Positions 49,903 to 62,737 of a DNA stretch of 64,000 nt are shown here, piece by piece. The DNA is from Ecdyonurus torrentis. Lineage: Eukaryota; Arthropoda; Insecta; Ephemeroptera; Heptageniidae. The translations under genes and the position numbers were made by a program. The stretch spans positions 493,744 through 557,743 of the forward strand of contig CASGGR010000026.1 in assembly GCA_949318235.1 (NCBI GenBank), written 5' to 3'. Every line of letters begins with the position of its first letter. The stretch's first letter is position 1. The notes beneath the pieces are model-generated. The model had not been told where the DNA came from. It did not search any database and worked only from the letters and a program-made list of their open reading frames with translations.

Positions 49903-49990
49903 TATATTATAAGTATATGTATGTGTTTGTGTCGTAGAAATTTATAACTTTTATAACAATTATTTAATTGCACTATGCATTTCTGTAGAA
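49132..49990. other. AT-rich spacer with a (TA)n run
   Basis: A TA dinucleotide run of about 45 bases lies at 49857-49900. I see no gene. Confidence 0.5.
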
Positions 49991-49997
49991 CGAAGTA

Positions 49998-51291
49998 CGA
50001 GGATCGGATGAAAAGTTCTGAGAACGCATATAAATATTTATATTAGGACAAAATAAAAAACTATCCATATATCAGTAATATTTCAATAGACAAACTTTAA
50101 AATTTCATACCTCTGTGACATTTATTAAGTGTAAGGTGGTAACTTATGTGAAGCAAAGTCAGTTGCTCTAAAAAATGACCCGCATAAATGCGCTGCGGAC
50201 CAGCATCAAGTACCTGGCAGAGAAACAAAAGTATGCAATGGAATTTCTTGATGTCAAATTTAAAACAATAAGAGACAATGTTCTATCATATTGTGCAGTT
50301 TTCAAATGGATAACTAAATTTTAGACTAGTTATACTGACCGTTGAAGTTGACCCCTCTAAAATGGCTCAAATCTGTTCCCGCTGTTAATATGATTAAAAA
50401 TATATAATATATTTTCCTTCAACACCAACGTATGATATATCATCAAAAAGCCTAGACTTTGGGCTATAACATGATATAACAAAAAGTTATACAAACACAA
50501 AATTTCAGGGTAAAAACACTGCTAGAAAAAAGGGTGCCGCGAATGGGCAACAAAAACTTGTCCAATTGCGGTACCCATTTTTCCAACAGTTTTAATACAC
50601 TGAATTTTTTTGTTTCCGTAATTTTTTTTATTTCATGTAATATCCTAGAGTCTTATGGCTTTCTGCTGTTATATCATACGTTGATGTTGAAGCCAAATTA
50701 GTTGTACTTTTTTAATCATATTAACAGCGGGAGCAGACTTTGACTATTTTAGAGGGGTCTACTTCAATGGTCAGTATAACCAGTCTAAAATTTAGATATC
50801 CATTTCAAAACTGCAATATATGATAGAACGTTTTTTTTTTTATTGTTTTCAATGCAACATCATGAATTTCGATTGCGTACTTTTGTTTCTGTGGCAGATA
50901 CTTGATGCCGGTCCGCAGCACATATTCTTGGTCATTTTTGGTAAAACAATCAACAAATAACAACCCCTTTAAATAAACAATTTCTAACTGGGTACGTAAA
51001 ATGGTTACAGAAATTGAAAGATAGGTTCATTACGTAACACATGAACCCAAGAAACAGACATGGCAAGGTACACATTGAGTGTTAAACGTACTCTAAGTAC
51101 GCTAACTGTGAAAAAATAGGCATTTTGAGGTCCTCCCACAACCACCCCATTATATTTGCATTAAGGGATGGGAGAGTGACTGGACCAAGTTCCATAGTCT
51201 CAAGGGATACCAGGTGGACAAATAGGACCATTGGTAAACTTTAACTCATTTCGTACATATGCGTTTCTCAGAACTTTTCATCCGACCCTCG
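49998..51291. mobile_element. Mariner-like element with fold-back interior
   Basis: Terminal repeats CGAGG(A/G)TCGGATGAAAAG, continuing ttctgagaa, are flanked by TA on both sides (49996-49997 and 51292-51293), the Tc1/mariner target. The interior is a long imperfect inverted repeat: 50171-50545 pairs with 50560-50945 (for example gcggacc...catcaagta against tacttgatg...ggtccgc). No D,D34D-type transposase is seen. Confidence 0.82.
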
Positions 51292-51374
51292 TATTTATAT
51301 ATATTAAAAATTAGGTCACAATACATTTTAAAATATGATCTAGTGCTTTTATGATATCACTGCCAGCACTGCGT

Positions 51375-51398
51375 ATTCTCTCTCTCTCTCTCTCTATC

Positions 51399-51440
<42 letters not shown>

Positions 51441-51445
51441 GCTGT
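51375..51445. repeat. (TC)n microsatellite
   Basis: A simple dinucleotide tract with a few interruptions. Confidence 0.9.
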
Positions 51446-51795
51446 TTATTATGTTGTAAATAGCATTAAACTTGGAAGAGTGTAAAACTTGCATTTTTAT
51501 CTAGGAATAATGTAAAGATAATATGTTCCCTGTCATGATTTAAAATATATTGAAAAAATAAGGTCTTACTTTCTATGTACAATGAACATTGGCGTAGGTG
51601 AAACATCTAAATATCGTTGCTATTGCATCCTCGTGTAACGAGCTTTTTTACAGAAATATTTCAATTTTACAATAAAATATGCCACACACAAATATACAGT
51701 AACATAGTAACACTTCAAAAGTCAAGCTCACACTAAACGTGGTGACTAATCTCGTCTTTCTTTTCTCACTCGTCACTATTTCATTTTAGAGATGG

Positions 51796-51796
<1 letters not shown>

Positions 51797-51870
<74 letters not shown>
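51797..51870. repeat. (GA)n microsatellite
   Basis: A simple dinucleotide tract, complementary in sense to 51375-51445 about 400 bases away. Confidence 0.9.
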
Positions 51871-51872
<2 letters not shown>

Positions 51873-52722
51873 ATGCAAAACAGTAGTATTTAAAAATGGA
51901 AACATTATTTTTTTATAAATTATTATTCTGATTCGTCACTTAATTAAAAAGTTTTTTTTTCCTTATTAGTTTTTTAAAATTTTAAAACAGTCGCACCCTC
52001 ACTATATCAGCTAACCGAGTCAAACTAGTGTATCGTGTTGAGTTGCATTGTGAATCATTGGTTTTTTATTCGTGCTACATTCTTCCAACTAGCATTATAT
52101 ATTATTTATAAATAAATACTCTATGGTATGTATTATTTATTGCATTATTTTTACTATATTATAATAATCAGCTGTAATATTACTTATTTAATTATCATAA
52201 ATGTGCATAATTTTATACACAGTATTGTATAATCATACTGCATTACACATAATTTATACATTTCATTTTTTACGCAATGCAATGTAGTTATACATTGATA
52301 TAGCATATGTATACACACACACACATATATTATTATATACTTGTTGTTTTAAATAAAGAACAAATTTTTTTATTGTATCTTTTATATCATAGTTTTGTAG
52401 ATTTTGCTACAGTCAATGTTTCATAACAAAAACGATGATGACATTCCTTAATATTTTTTTTATAACATTTAAATACGTTCAGCATGTTAAAGAAACCAGA
52501 GAGTTTAAAGTTTAAAATACTGTCAAATAAATATAAGGAAACTTATGAAAATTATTATACTAAATATATTAACACTATATAACATATTATGCTTTATAGT
52601 TACGTTGTTTTGAAGAGAATACGAGAATAGTATGAGCATTCATTCATCTATGGTTTAGTTGGGGTTGCATTTTTTTCCGAGAAGGCCATGGGATATCTCA
52701 ATTGCACCCTTGAAATAATTTT
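51871..52722. other. AT-rich spacer, nothing recognised
   Basis: It contains a short (CA)n run near 52313. I see no coding signature. Confidence 0.4.
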
Positions 52723-52907
52723 TAGCTTTAAATTTAAGATATACAGCGCGAGATCAGTTATTTTAATTATTTATTGCAAAAAGATTGGCCCGCGCTTGCA
52801 GACAAAAAAAAATGACAATTAAAGAAAAACAGAACATTTGTGAAAAATTATATTTCTTATAATTTAATTAAATAACTGATCTCGCGATGTATATGTTTAA
52901 TTTAAAG
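52723..52907. repeat. Imperfect inverted repeat, arms about 50 bp
   Basis: tagctttaaatttaagatat...gcgagatcagttatt pairs with aataactgatctcgc...gtttaatttaaagc around a loop of about 85 bases. It may be a decayed MITE. Confidence 0.6.
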
Positions 52908-53491
52908 CGAAATAGTTGGCTCAGAGTGCGGGAGGCGTTTTATTACATGCTACTTGGAACTGGCTGCTGGTAAAAATTCATCTATTTTATACACTTTTTG
53001 GAGTACTAAATCTCACAAAAACTTGAATTGTCCTTATCCACATTATTAAACAACATATTTTGTAAATGTTTTGTGCATTAAGAAGCAAGAAATAACTCTA
53101 TTTAATTAATTAATAACTAATTAAAAAGATTAAATTATTTTTCGTTTCACGCGTTTCGCAATATGATGCTCATTTGCTATTTATTCCACCAATTTTAAAA
53201 ATACAAGCAATTCATCACCTTTGCTTGATTTATCGGCATTATTATTTTATTTAAGCTAAGACCATGTTCATAAAGTTGAAAATACTTTAAGTAAAAGCTA
53301 CTTAGCCATAATTTTGTGTCACTCAGTAAGTATAAGTCTCAATCGTTTAGGAATTTGAATATTATTTAAAATATATAGATTATATTATAATCTGCTCTTT
53401 TGATTAACATATTACAATTTTACAGTACAAAATTGAAAACGAATTATATTTTCTTCTGATTGAAAATGATATATCTGTGCTTAGAGAATTG

Positions 53492-53560
53492 TATGAGAGA
53501 GAGAGAGAGAGGGAGAGAGAGAAAGAGTCGAGAGGGAGAGAGAGAAAGAGAGAGAGAGAT
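53492..53560. repeat. GA-rich tract in left arm
   Basis: An interrupted (GA)n with gtcgagaggg inside. The inverted partner is at 57068-57130 and a direct copy at 62738-62781. Confidence 0.85.
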
Positions 53561-54058
53561 GTTTAAACACACTATGCACTTTCTTATTGACCAATATATT
53601 GACCAACTATAGTTTCTGAACTTTTCAGAACTGTAATCCAAATAATATCAGTACCAATAAAGTCAATAAAAACAATTTTCCTCTGTTAGTTACGTAATTA
53701 TACATGAATTGATTATAGTTTTTACAAAATCATATAACTTTATACGTATAATATAAGATTTTTTTTTTTTTTTTTGATTGTTTGTTATTTTTGTTACAGA
53801 ATAAAAGTCACTTTTATACTCATCATTATGTACATCAAACATTATTTCTTTTAATTTTTTTCTTTACGTAGGAAAAGACTTAATCATTATGCAATATATA
53901 ATAATATGTTCACATATCGTTGTATTATTTATATTTTTGTCTTAACAAAATAAACATGACGATATTATTAATTACTTATTAGTCTTTATAGAAAATATAG
54001 TCACTATCATAAAACTATTACATTACATTATTTACTTTTAAATTTTATAACACCTGCA

Positions 54059-54089
<31 letters not shown>

Positions 54090-54401
54090 TTTGCTTTGCT
54101 TTTTATTTGATATAATTATGACTAAATAGTCATATCTTAATTAAATAAATGAATATATGATATATAAATATTTTGAAATATTTGAAATATATTTTAAACA
54201 ATTATTAAAATACATAATAGTAATTTTGCAATTTTATGCTTAACTAAAAGAGGAAGTTATGTTTTTTCAACTTATTTTATGAAATTCTTATAATGACTGA
54301 TATTAGGATTTGAGTTTTGGGTGTTTGTATTCACATTAAAATTGACGCATTATATGTGAACATGCAATATATAACTTGGACAAAACGACACCAAAAACAT
54401 A

Positions 54402-56109
54402 CACGGAGAAAAATACTTATCCGGTAAACGGATAAATCGTGATGGTAATCTTGTAAATGGATAGAATGTTAGTAAAAATCAGGATAAAAAGCATAAATCA
54501 TTAAAATTAATCATTTTTAATATAAAATAATATCGTTTTGCATGATACATTGTTATCCATAGTTCCAGACAGAATTTAAGTACGAAAAAAGGATACCAGT
54601 TAAACTTATTTTCGGATTCAATTTAAAGTTTTTCCCCTGATTGTATTTGAACAAGAAACACATTATTAAAAATAATCATTTTACAGGATAGATTTTAAAG
54701 CAAATAGTGAATTGCAGTCATTTTTCTATCCTGTAAACAGATTAAATCTAAAAACGGAGACTGGATAAAAAACGATCTGTATACAAAAGTTTATTTTCTA
54801 TCTTTTCACGTTCTTGAGTTTAATCCAGAAACAGGATAACCACTGATGTAAAATCAATTTTCTATCCTGTATACAGTTTAAATCTAAGAATGGAGACAGG
54901 ATAAAAAACAATCGGTGTATACGTATTTATTTCCTATCACGTAACGTTCTTGGGTTTAATCCTGAAACAGGATAACCTCCCTATGACGCGGCGCAGAACA
55001 ATGCGCACTACCCCTGGCCTACGTGACAGACGCTGTTTTTGACCTCAGTCAGTGTTTTCTGTGTTTAGAAGCAACATCTACGATGAAATCTTTTAAATGT
55101 TTTAAATTTTTGAAAATTAGAATTATTTTTGCAGTGCCACAATGTTATAAAATATGTTTTTAATTTTTTTTGGACGTGAAGTTGTTATATTTTAATTGTG
55201 TTTATAGATAGTTGCTTGCGTAGCATGTAAAAAAAGAACTATATTATACAAGTGATTTTCATTCCACGAAAAAACTTATGAACTAAACAAATAATATGAT
55301 TTCAATAAAGTTATGCCCATTTCACCTACTGATCTACACCTCTGAATTTTATAATAAATATGCCATAATATATAATAATTAATATATTATAATATTCTAC
55401 AATATATTATATGACCAATACGGCTACATACAGTTATACTTTATTTTCTTACCTACAGTAGTTCGACTAATTAAAAAGAAATGAAAAAGGTGGTTTATTT
55501 TAATGTTTTGATCTCATTATTTTATATCTTACTTCATGATAAAAAAGTGTGTTTTCTGATATTTGCTGCGAGTTTATAACTTCAAATATTCAACAGTCAA
55601 CGTTACAATACTAAGTTATTGGAATTTTGACCGTTGGAAATTTGAAGTTATATAAACTTTCAGCAAATATTATAAAGCAACTTTTTATCATGAAATAAGA
55701 TATAAATTAATAAGAATAAAATATAAAAATTAATCAATTTTGAAAGGTTAAATGCAATCTAGTAGCAAGGATTCCAAATAATCAAGCAACAGGATAACTT
55801 CTTATCCTGTAAACACATGTATACATGCTAGCTTTCTATCCGTTTGCTCGATTACTATTAAGACGAGTTACTAGTATAACATTCAATCCGGCTACAGGAT
55901 AACTTTTCATCATGTTTACATTCTTACATTTTAACGCGCTGACATGATAATTTTTAATACAAAAAACGTATGAAAAGTAAGCTGAAATTAGGATAGTTTT
56001 AAATCAAACTTACAGTATTAATTTTAATACTGTAATTCTTATGCCATCACTTTTTATCCATTAAAAGGATTGAAATTAACACCCAAGTGGATTACGTTTT
56101 TTGTCAGTG
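54402..56109. mobile_element. 1.7-kb CAC...GTG element with empty site elsewhere in the window
   Basis: It begins CACGGAGAAAAA and ends TTTTTTGTCAGTG (inverse CACTGACAAAAAA). The sister copy at 63616-63630 reads straight through (aacatacattttttt), defining the insertion; the duplicated target is TA or TAC, depending on which terminal base belongs to the element. The interior is full of GGATAA/TTATCC-type motifs and has a hairpin at 55517-55705. There is no transposase. The termini resemble CACTA/Chapaev-like ends. Confidence 0.78.
55517..55705. repeat. Inverted repeat inside the CAC...GTG element
   Basis: Arms of about 80 bases: tatttgctgcgagtttataact pairs with agttatataaactttcagcaaata, and cttcatgataaaaa with tttttatcatgaaa. 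Confidence 0.65.
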
Positions 56110-57336
56110 TACATTTTTTTCAGCTTTAAAATGCTTGCCCCCCTTTTTTTTAATGAAGATTAAATAAATAAACTTGGACGTTATATTTGGCAATTATTAA
56201 AGGTTTCATATTAAAGAAACACGTATCATTTTTTAATTTTTTTTTTGGAAAAAAAATTAATTACTCTTATTTTCCTTTTAACATTTTTCTCACAAAAAAA
56301 CAATTAAAAACAAACCTGTTAACAGAGAGTTCATCTAAAAAAAATTTGATAGAATTTTTGAACTGAAAGATATATATATATATATATTTTTTTTCCTTTT
56401 AGTCCAAGTAATTTATTGCTCACATATTGCCTTAAATTTAAATTAATGCAACAACCCCACACTCAAATTCAAATATTGACTATATATACTCAAAATTGTA
56501 TCATATAAAAAGCAAAAGCAACAGCAAGAGCAAAAAAAAAAATAAAAAAAAAAAAATAATAATTTTTTTTTAAGTGTTTTATGATAGTGACTATACTTTC
56601 TATAAAGACTAATAAGTAATTAAATATATATCGTCATGTTTATTTTGTTATCCACAAAAATATATAAATAATACAATGATATGTATATGTACATAATATT
56701 ATATTTCATAATGATTATGTCTTTTCCCACGTAAATCAAAAAATATATAAGAATGTTTGATGTACGTACGCGTATAAAAGTAACTTTTATTCTTTATTAT
56801 TTATATTTTATTTTTCTTTATTATAAAAAAAATGACAAACACTGAAAAAAAATGACATCCTATATTTTATATAGTTATATGATTTTGTAAAAACTATAAT
56901 GATTTCATGTATAATTACGTAAATAACGGAGGAAAATTGTTTTTATTTACTTTATTCGTACATGAAATATGTATGTGCCTGATATTTGAATTACAGTTCT
57001 GAAAAGTTCAGAAACTATAGTTGGTCAATATATTGGTCAATAAGAAAGTGCATAGTGTGTTTAAACATCTCTCTCTCTCTTTCTCTCTCTCCCTCTCGAC
57101 TCTTTCTCTCTCTCCCTCTCTCTCTCTCATACAATTCTCTAAGCACAAATATATCATTTTCAATCAGAAGAAAATATAATTCGTTTTCAATTTTGTACTG
57201 TAAAATTGTAATATGTTAATCAAAAGAGCAGATTATAATATAATCTATATATTTTAAATAATATTCAAATTCCTAAACGATTGAGACTTATACTTACTGA
57301 GTGACACAAAATTATGGCTAAGTAGCTTTTACTTAA

Positions 57337-59728
57337 AGAGGAAGTTCAGGGGTTAGACAAGTATTTTTTAAACATTAGAAATGTTTATTGTAGAAAAAAT
57401 TACACCTATTTTATTTTTCTGCGTCACTCTGGTAATTAAAGAAAAAATTACTCAGGTAGCTTGCTCTCGTAAGTATGACGTACAACATACAAGACGGCAT
57501 CACTGCACTTCAGGTAAAGAGGGGGGGAGGTCGTAAATACTACATCACATAAACGACAGTCAGGGTAGATAAAAATATTACCTTCTCTAAACATTTGACA
57601 AATATTTTTACAACTTTTTTTAACGAATCCGTATTGTACGCGTCAGGTGCAATAGCAGAGATTTGTATTGGCTGCATGGTTCATTTCTCTCCCGCTTAGT
57701 AAGAGAAAATGACATTTACAGCCAATTGTCAAATGTATGCTTTTGCATCTGACTCGTCTATACTATGGTACGCCAGGTAGGGCTGTTTTGTTTTGCACAT
57801 ATTATAATATAAAATAGTTATATCATATATTTTGATATTTGCTCCACTAACGCATATTAAAATAAGTATTTTATAAGCTGTGTGAAAGAAAGATGAGCTA
57901 CAATAACAAAAAATTAGATAAATAAATGCAGTCGCGAAAAGAATTAAGAAAAATACTGCGCACCTGCAAAGTTTTGTAACTTTATATAATGCAAAAAAAA
58001 AAAAAAATGAATAGAAAAAATATGGAACTGTAATATTTGCAAGGATTACTCAAAAATTACTCTTTTCAGTATTTTTTTTTTTATTTTGTTCGTTCGACCA
58101 CATGCAATCATTTATTAATTTATGTAATTTAAAATGTGATATATTATCAGAGACGTAAATTTTGAGCAAAATGAAAAATAAATAAATAAAAGTTAGAAAT
58201 ACTATATTATCATGTAGAGTCTCAACACGTAACATTTGTTTTTTAATTGAATTGGCTGTTTGCTAAATTTATTTGTTTACGCGGATAGCAATCTCGTAAT
58301 CAAGTGTGAAAAAAAATGCTTTTCACGATGATAACCAAATAATGCAATCGGTATAACCAGTTACCAGCTAATCTGAGAAATTCACAATCTATGAATTGTT
58401 TTAAATCACGATTAAAAAAAATTATTATTCGATCGATACTTAGATTCATGATTAATTATTTAGCATATTATTATGTGTGTTGCTCACAAAATGTATTATA
58501 AATTTCTCAATTACTATTTTAGTGTTAAAGATTCTCAATTTTCTTTTTTCTTTCTCAAAGTATTATTAAATGTATATATATTATCAATTAAAATTTTAAA
58601 TAAGAGAAAATAAATTTTTCCTAATAAAATTGTGTACTATAAAATTAAAATTATAGTTAACGGTTTAAATAATTTAATTATAAATTATATCTGACATATG
58701 TCAAATTTAACATTATTAATGTTTATTGTAACTGACTGAACTGTAAAACAGTTGGGTTAAATTGAGAGGTTGTAATGCCTGATTTTGCCCAATAAAAGCC
58801 GTTAATTATTATTATGATATAAACTTAAATTTTGTGCATTATTGAAACTTGTTAAAACAAAAACTTTTTTTTTTTGTTTTTGTTTTTTTCAACGTTTCGA
58901 TAATTTTTGCAGCAACACTTATTCACGTAATTTTATATATTCGATCGAGATGGCATTTATACCTATCTATTCAAATTTATTTATTATTATTATTTTTATC
59001 GCTTGCGTTTTCGCAAGAATTGTCGTTAGAAAGAGAGCGATGTATCGACGAAAGTCTGTATTTATTATTATTATTAATATATATATATATATAATTTTTT
59101 TTTTTAAATATTTTTGGCTGATTTTTTTCCTTTTTTGGACTTCGCTATTACGAAATTTCGTTATTACGGGGTTTGCCTATGCTTTTACATGTAATTTTCG
59201 GTGGGACTGGCGAAATTACTTCGCTATAATGAAATTTCGCTGTATTCGAGTTTGCTACATCGAGGTTTTACTTTATGAGTTAATTCTATTTATTATTATT
59301 TTATTTATTCATTATTATTTTACCATATATATGGTTATTGAATTTATATAAGTATATTTTAATAAAATATAAAATCATATAATATACGTATGAATATGAA
59401 AATAATATTAGTGAAATAATAATAACTGTAAAAAAAAAATAGAGACTTATTTTTATTTGTCACAATTTGTGCTTTTGCTTTTTATTTTACCTGGGAGTTT
59501 CTCCTAACTCCAAGCAGCCACATTTTTTTTATCTCTCCCTTTCTCCCTATAGTATATAATATCTACCTCGCGCTGTTGCCGAATATTTTTATCGCATTGG
59601 GCGATCAAATGTATAATTACGAATTAAAATTAGAATATGTAAAAAATTTATGCAATCTTGGTTTAAAGCTACTGTTTGTGATACTTCTCAAAGCATATCA
59701 ATAGTTTTTAAACCCCTGAACTTCCTCT
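57337..59728. mobile_element. TTAA-flanked element T1, complete, non-autonomous
   Basis: Terminal repeats AGAGGAAGTTCAGGGGTT and the exact inverse AACCCCTGAACTTCCTCT are flanked by TTAA at 57333-57336 and 59729-59732. The uninterrupted opposite arm has the empty TTAA at 53287-53290. The 2.4-kb interior has no transposase. A pogo/Tigger-like end (cgctattacgaaatttcg ... catcgaggttttact) lies at about 59140-59275. Recurrent AT-rich frames at 58842-59351 are not coding-like. Confidence 0.82.
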
Positions 59729-59750
59729 TTAAAGAGGAAGTTCAGGGGTT
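59711..59750. repeat. Perfect 40-bp palindrome at the T1/T2 junction
   Basis: AACCCCTGAACTTCCTCTTT is followed by its exact reverse complement. It consists of the right end of T1, the shared TTAA and the left end of T2. Confidence 0.95.
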
Positions 59751-61804
59751 AGACAAGTATTTTTTAAACATTAGAAATGTTTATTGTAGAAAAAATTACA
59801 CCTATTTTATTTTTCTGCGTCACTCTGGTAATTAAAGAAAAAATTACTCAGGTAGCTTGCTCTCGTAAGTATGACGTACAACATACGAGACGGCATCACT
59901 GCACTCCAGGTAAAGAGGGGGGGAGGTCGTAAATACTACATCACATAAACGACAGTCAGGGTAGATAAAAATATTACCTTCTCTAAACATTTGACAAATA
60001 TTTTTACAACTTTTTTTAACGAATCCGTATTGTACGCGTCAGGTGCAATAGCAGAGATTTGTATTGGCTGCATGGTTCATTTCTCTCCCGCTTAGTAAGA
60101 GAAAATGACATTTACAGCCAATGTCAAATGTATGCTTTTGCATCTGACTCGTCTATACTATGGTACGCCAGGTAGGGCTGTTTTGTTTTGCACATATTAT
60201 AATATAAAATAGTTATATCATATATTTTGATATTTGCTCCACTAACGCATATTAAAATAAGTATTTTATAAGCTGTGTGAAAGAAAGATGAGCTACAATA
60301 ACAAAAAATTAGATAAATAAATGCAGTCGCGAAAAGAATTAAGAAAAATACTGCGCACCTGCAAAGTTTTGTAACTTTATATAATGCAAAAAAAAAAAAA
60401 AAAAAAAATGAATAGAAAAAATATGGAACTGTAATATTTGCAAGGATTACACAAAAATTACTCTTTTCAGTATTTTTTTTTTATTTTGTTCGTTCGACAA
60501 AATGCAATCATTTATTAATTTATGTAATTTAAAATGTGATATATTATCAGAGACGTAAATTTTGAGCAAAATGAAAAATAAATAAATAAAAGTTAGAAAT
60601 ACTATATTATCATGTAGAGTCTCAACACGTAACATTTGTTTTTTAATTGAATTGGCTGTTTGCTAAATTTATTTGTTTACGCGGATAGCAATCTCGTAAT
60701 CAAGTGTGAAAAAAAATGCTTTTCACGATGATAACCAAATAATGCAATCGGTATAACCAGTTACCAGCTAATCTGAGAAATTCACAATCTATGAATTGTT
60801 TTAAATCACAATTAAAAAAAATTATTATTCGATCGATACTTAGATTCATGATTAATTATTTAGCATATTATTATGTGTGTTGCTCACAAAATGTATTATA
60901 AATTTCTCAATTACTATTTTAGTGTTAAAGATTCTCAATTTTCTTTTTTCTTTCTCAAAGTATTATTAAATGTATATATATTATCAATTAAAATTTTAAA
61001 TAAGAGAAAATAAATTTTTCCTAATAAAATTGTGTACTATAAAATTAAAATTATAGTTAACGGTTTAAATAATTTAATTATAAATTATATCTGACATATG
61101 TCAAATTTAACATTATTAATGTTTATTGTAACTGACTGAACTGTAAAACAGTTGGGTTAAATTGAGAGGTTGTAATCCCTGATTTTGCCCAATAAAAGCC
61201 GTTAATTATTATTATGATATAAACTTAAATTTTGTGCATTATTGAAACTTGTTAAAACAAAAACTTTTTTTTTTTGTTTTTGTTTTTTTCAACGTTTCGA
61301 TAATTTTTGCAGCAACACTTATTCACGTAATTTTATATATTCGATCGAGATGGCATTTATACCTATCTATTCAAATTTATTTATTATTATTATTTTTATC
61401 GCTTGCGTTTTCGCAAGAATTGTCGTTAGAAAGAGAGCGATGTATCGACGAAAGTCTGTATTTATTATTATTATTAATATATATATATATATATTTTTTT
61501 TACATATTTTTGGCTGATTTTTTTCCTTTTTTGGACTTCGCTATTACGAAATTTCGTTATTACGGGGTTTGCCTATGCTTTTACATGTAATTTTCGGTGG
61601 GACTGGCGAAATTACTTCGCTATAATGAAATTTCGCTGTATTCGAGTTTGCTACATCGAGGTTTTACTTTATGAGTTAATTCTATTTATTATTATTTTAT
61701 TTATTCATTATTATTTTACCATATATATGGTTATTGAATTTATATAAGTATATTTTAATAAAATATAAAATCATATAATATACGTATGAATATGAAAATA
61801 ATAT
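59733..61804. mobile_element. TTAA element T2, 3'-truncated copy of T1
   Basis: It is nearly identical to T1 from the left terminal repeat to about 59410 of T1, then abruptly joins the fold-back arm (tttcaactttatgaac). It lacks the right end of about 320 bases. It shares the single TTAA at 59729-59732 with T1, head to tail. Confidence 0.82.
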
Positions 61805-62155
61805 TTTCAACTTTATGAACATGGTCTTAGCTTAAATAAAATAATAATGCCGATAAATTAAGCAAAGGTGATGAATTGCTTGTATTTTTAAAATTGGTGG
61901 AATAAATAGCAAATGAGCATCATATTGCGAAACGCGCGAAACGAAAAATAATGTAATCTTTTTAATTAGTTATTAATTAATTAAATAGCGTTATTTCTTG
62001 CTTCTAAATGCACAAAACATTTACAAAATATGTTGTTTAATAATGTGCATAAGGAGAAATTCAAGTTTTTGTGAGATTTAGTTCTCCAAAAAAGTGTATG
62101 AAATAGATGAATTTTTACCAGCAGCCACTTCCAAGTAGCATGTAATAAAACGCGT

Positions 62156-62737
62156 GCGGGAGAGAGAGAGACGAAAAATGTATACAGAAGGAGGAACAAA
62201 ATTTCTGCTGATGAGGCGGTTGCTAGCTATGAGACAGCGTACGCGGACGTAGCTTCCTTACATCTATCCCCCCCTCCAACATTTCTTAGGAGGCGTGCGC
62301 AGCGTTGTCAAGCCAGAGCAAAGCATAAAGCATCATTGCTCAGTAGTGGCTTGACACTTGTTGAGTAAAGTTGTGTTTTGTTGACTCCTTAAAAAAACTA
62401 TTTATAAATTGTGAACACTTTTGATATCCCTGCTTTTGTGCAAGTGCTTTGCAGTATGGTAGATATTCCAAAATGTAAGTTATAATTTTTATCATTCTAT
62501 ACTTAAATATGAACTTTGTATTTTTTTTATCGCTTTTTGTTTGTTTATTAGTTAATTTTAGCAATTTAACGGGGTACATAAATGAAATTTGTGACACTAA
62601 GTTGGTGGGATGGCGTTTGTTGTCTTCTATGTATACCTTATGGTGATTCGTTTTTTTATACAGATACGGTCATCCAGCAACATTTTTGACTTTATTTTTA
62701 AATCATTTTTATCGGTATTGATTTATCTACTTATCGA
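62156..62737 (+). other. Unique stretch with a candidate promoter and six-codon first exon
   Basis: This is less AT-rich up to 62380. A TATA-like tttataaat (62401-62409) precedes an ATG at 62456 that gives MVDIPK and then a strong donor T|GTAAGT at 62475. No downstream exon is seen before the window ends. It could equally be chance. Confidence 0.25.

Larger units (their letters stand above)
52940..62155. mobile_element. Fold-back structure with arms of about 1.2 kb, nested insertions
   Basis: The left arm 52940-54110 is repeated in inverse orientation at 56500-57336 and, after an insertion, at 61806-62155. Outer landmarks are ttattacatgctacttgg (52940s) against ccaagtagcatgtaataa (62125-62145). 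Inner landmarks are GA-rich 53490-53560 against CT-rich 57068-57130. The original loop was about 680 bases. Nested inside are 54402-56109 in the loop and 57337 to about 61804 in the right arm. No transposase gene is seen. It could be a fold-back transposon or an inverted duplication. Confidence 0.72.

Noticed and set aside
50176..50325. 49-codon frame MTRINALRTSIKYL in the mariner-like element as a transposase remnant
   Set aside because: It lacks helix-turn-helix or D,D34D motifs and lies in one arm of an inverted repeat; not enough to call a gene.
58842..59351. 169-codon Ile/Phe-rich frame, repeated at 61242
   Set aside because: It is low-complexity AT-rich sequence including TTA runs and a pogo-like terminus inside element T1/T2.
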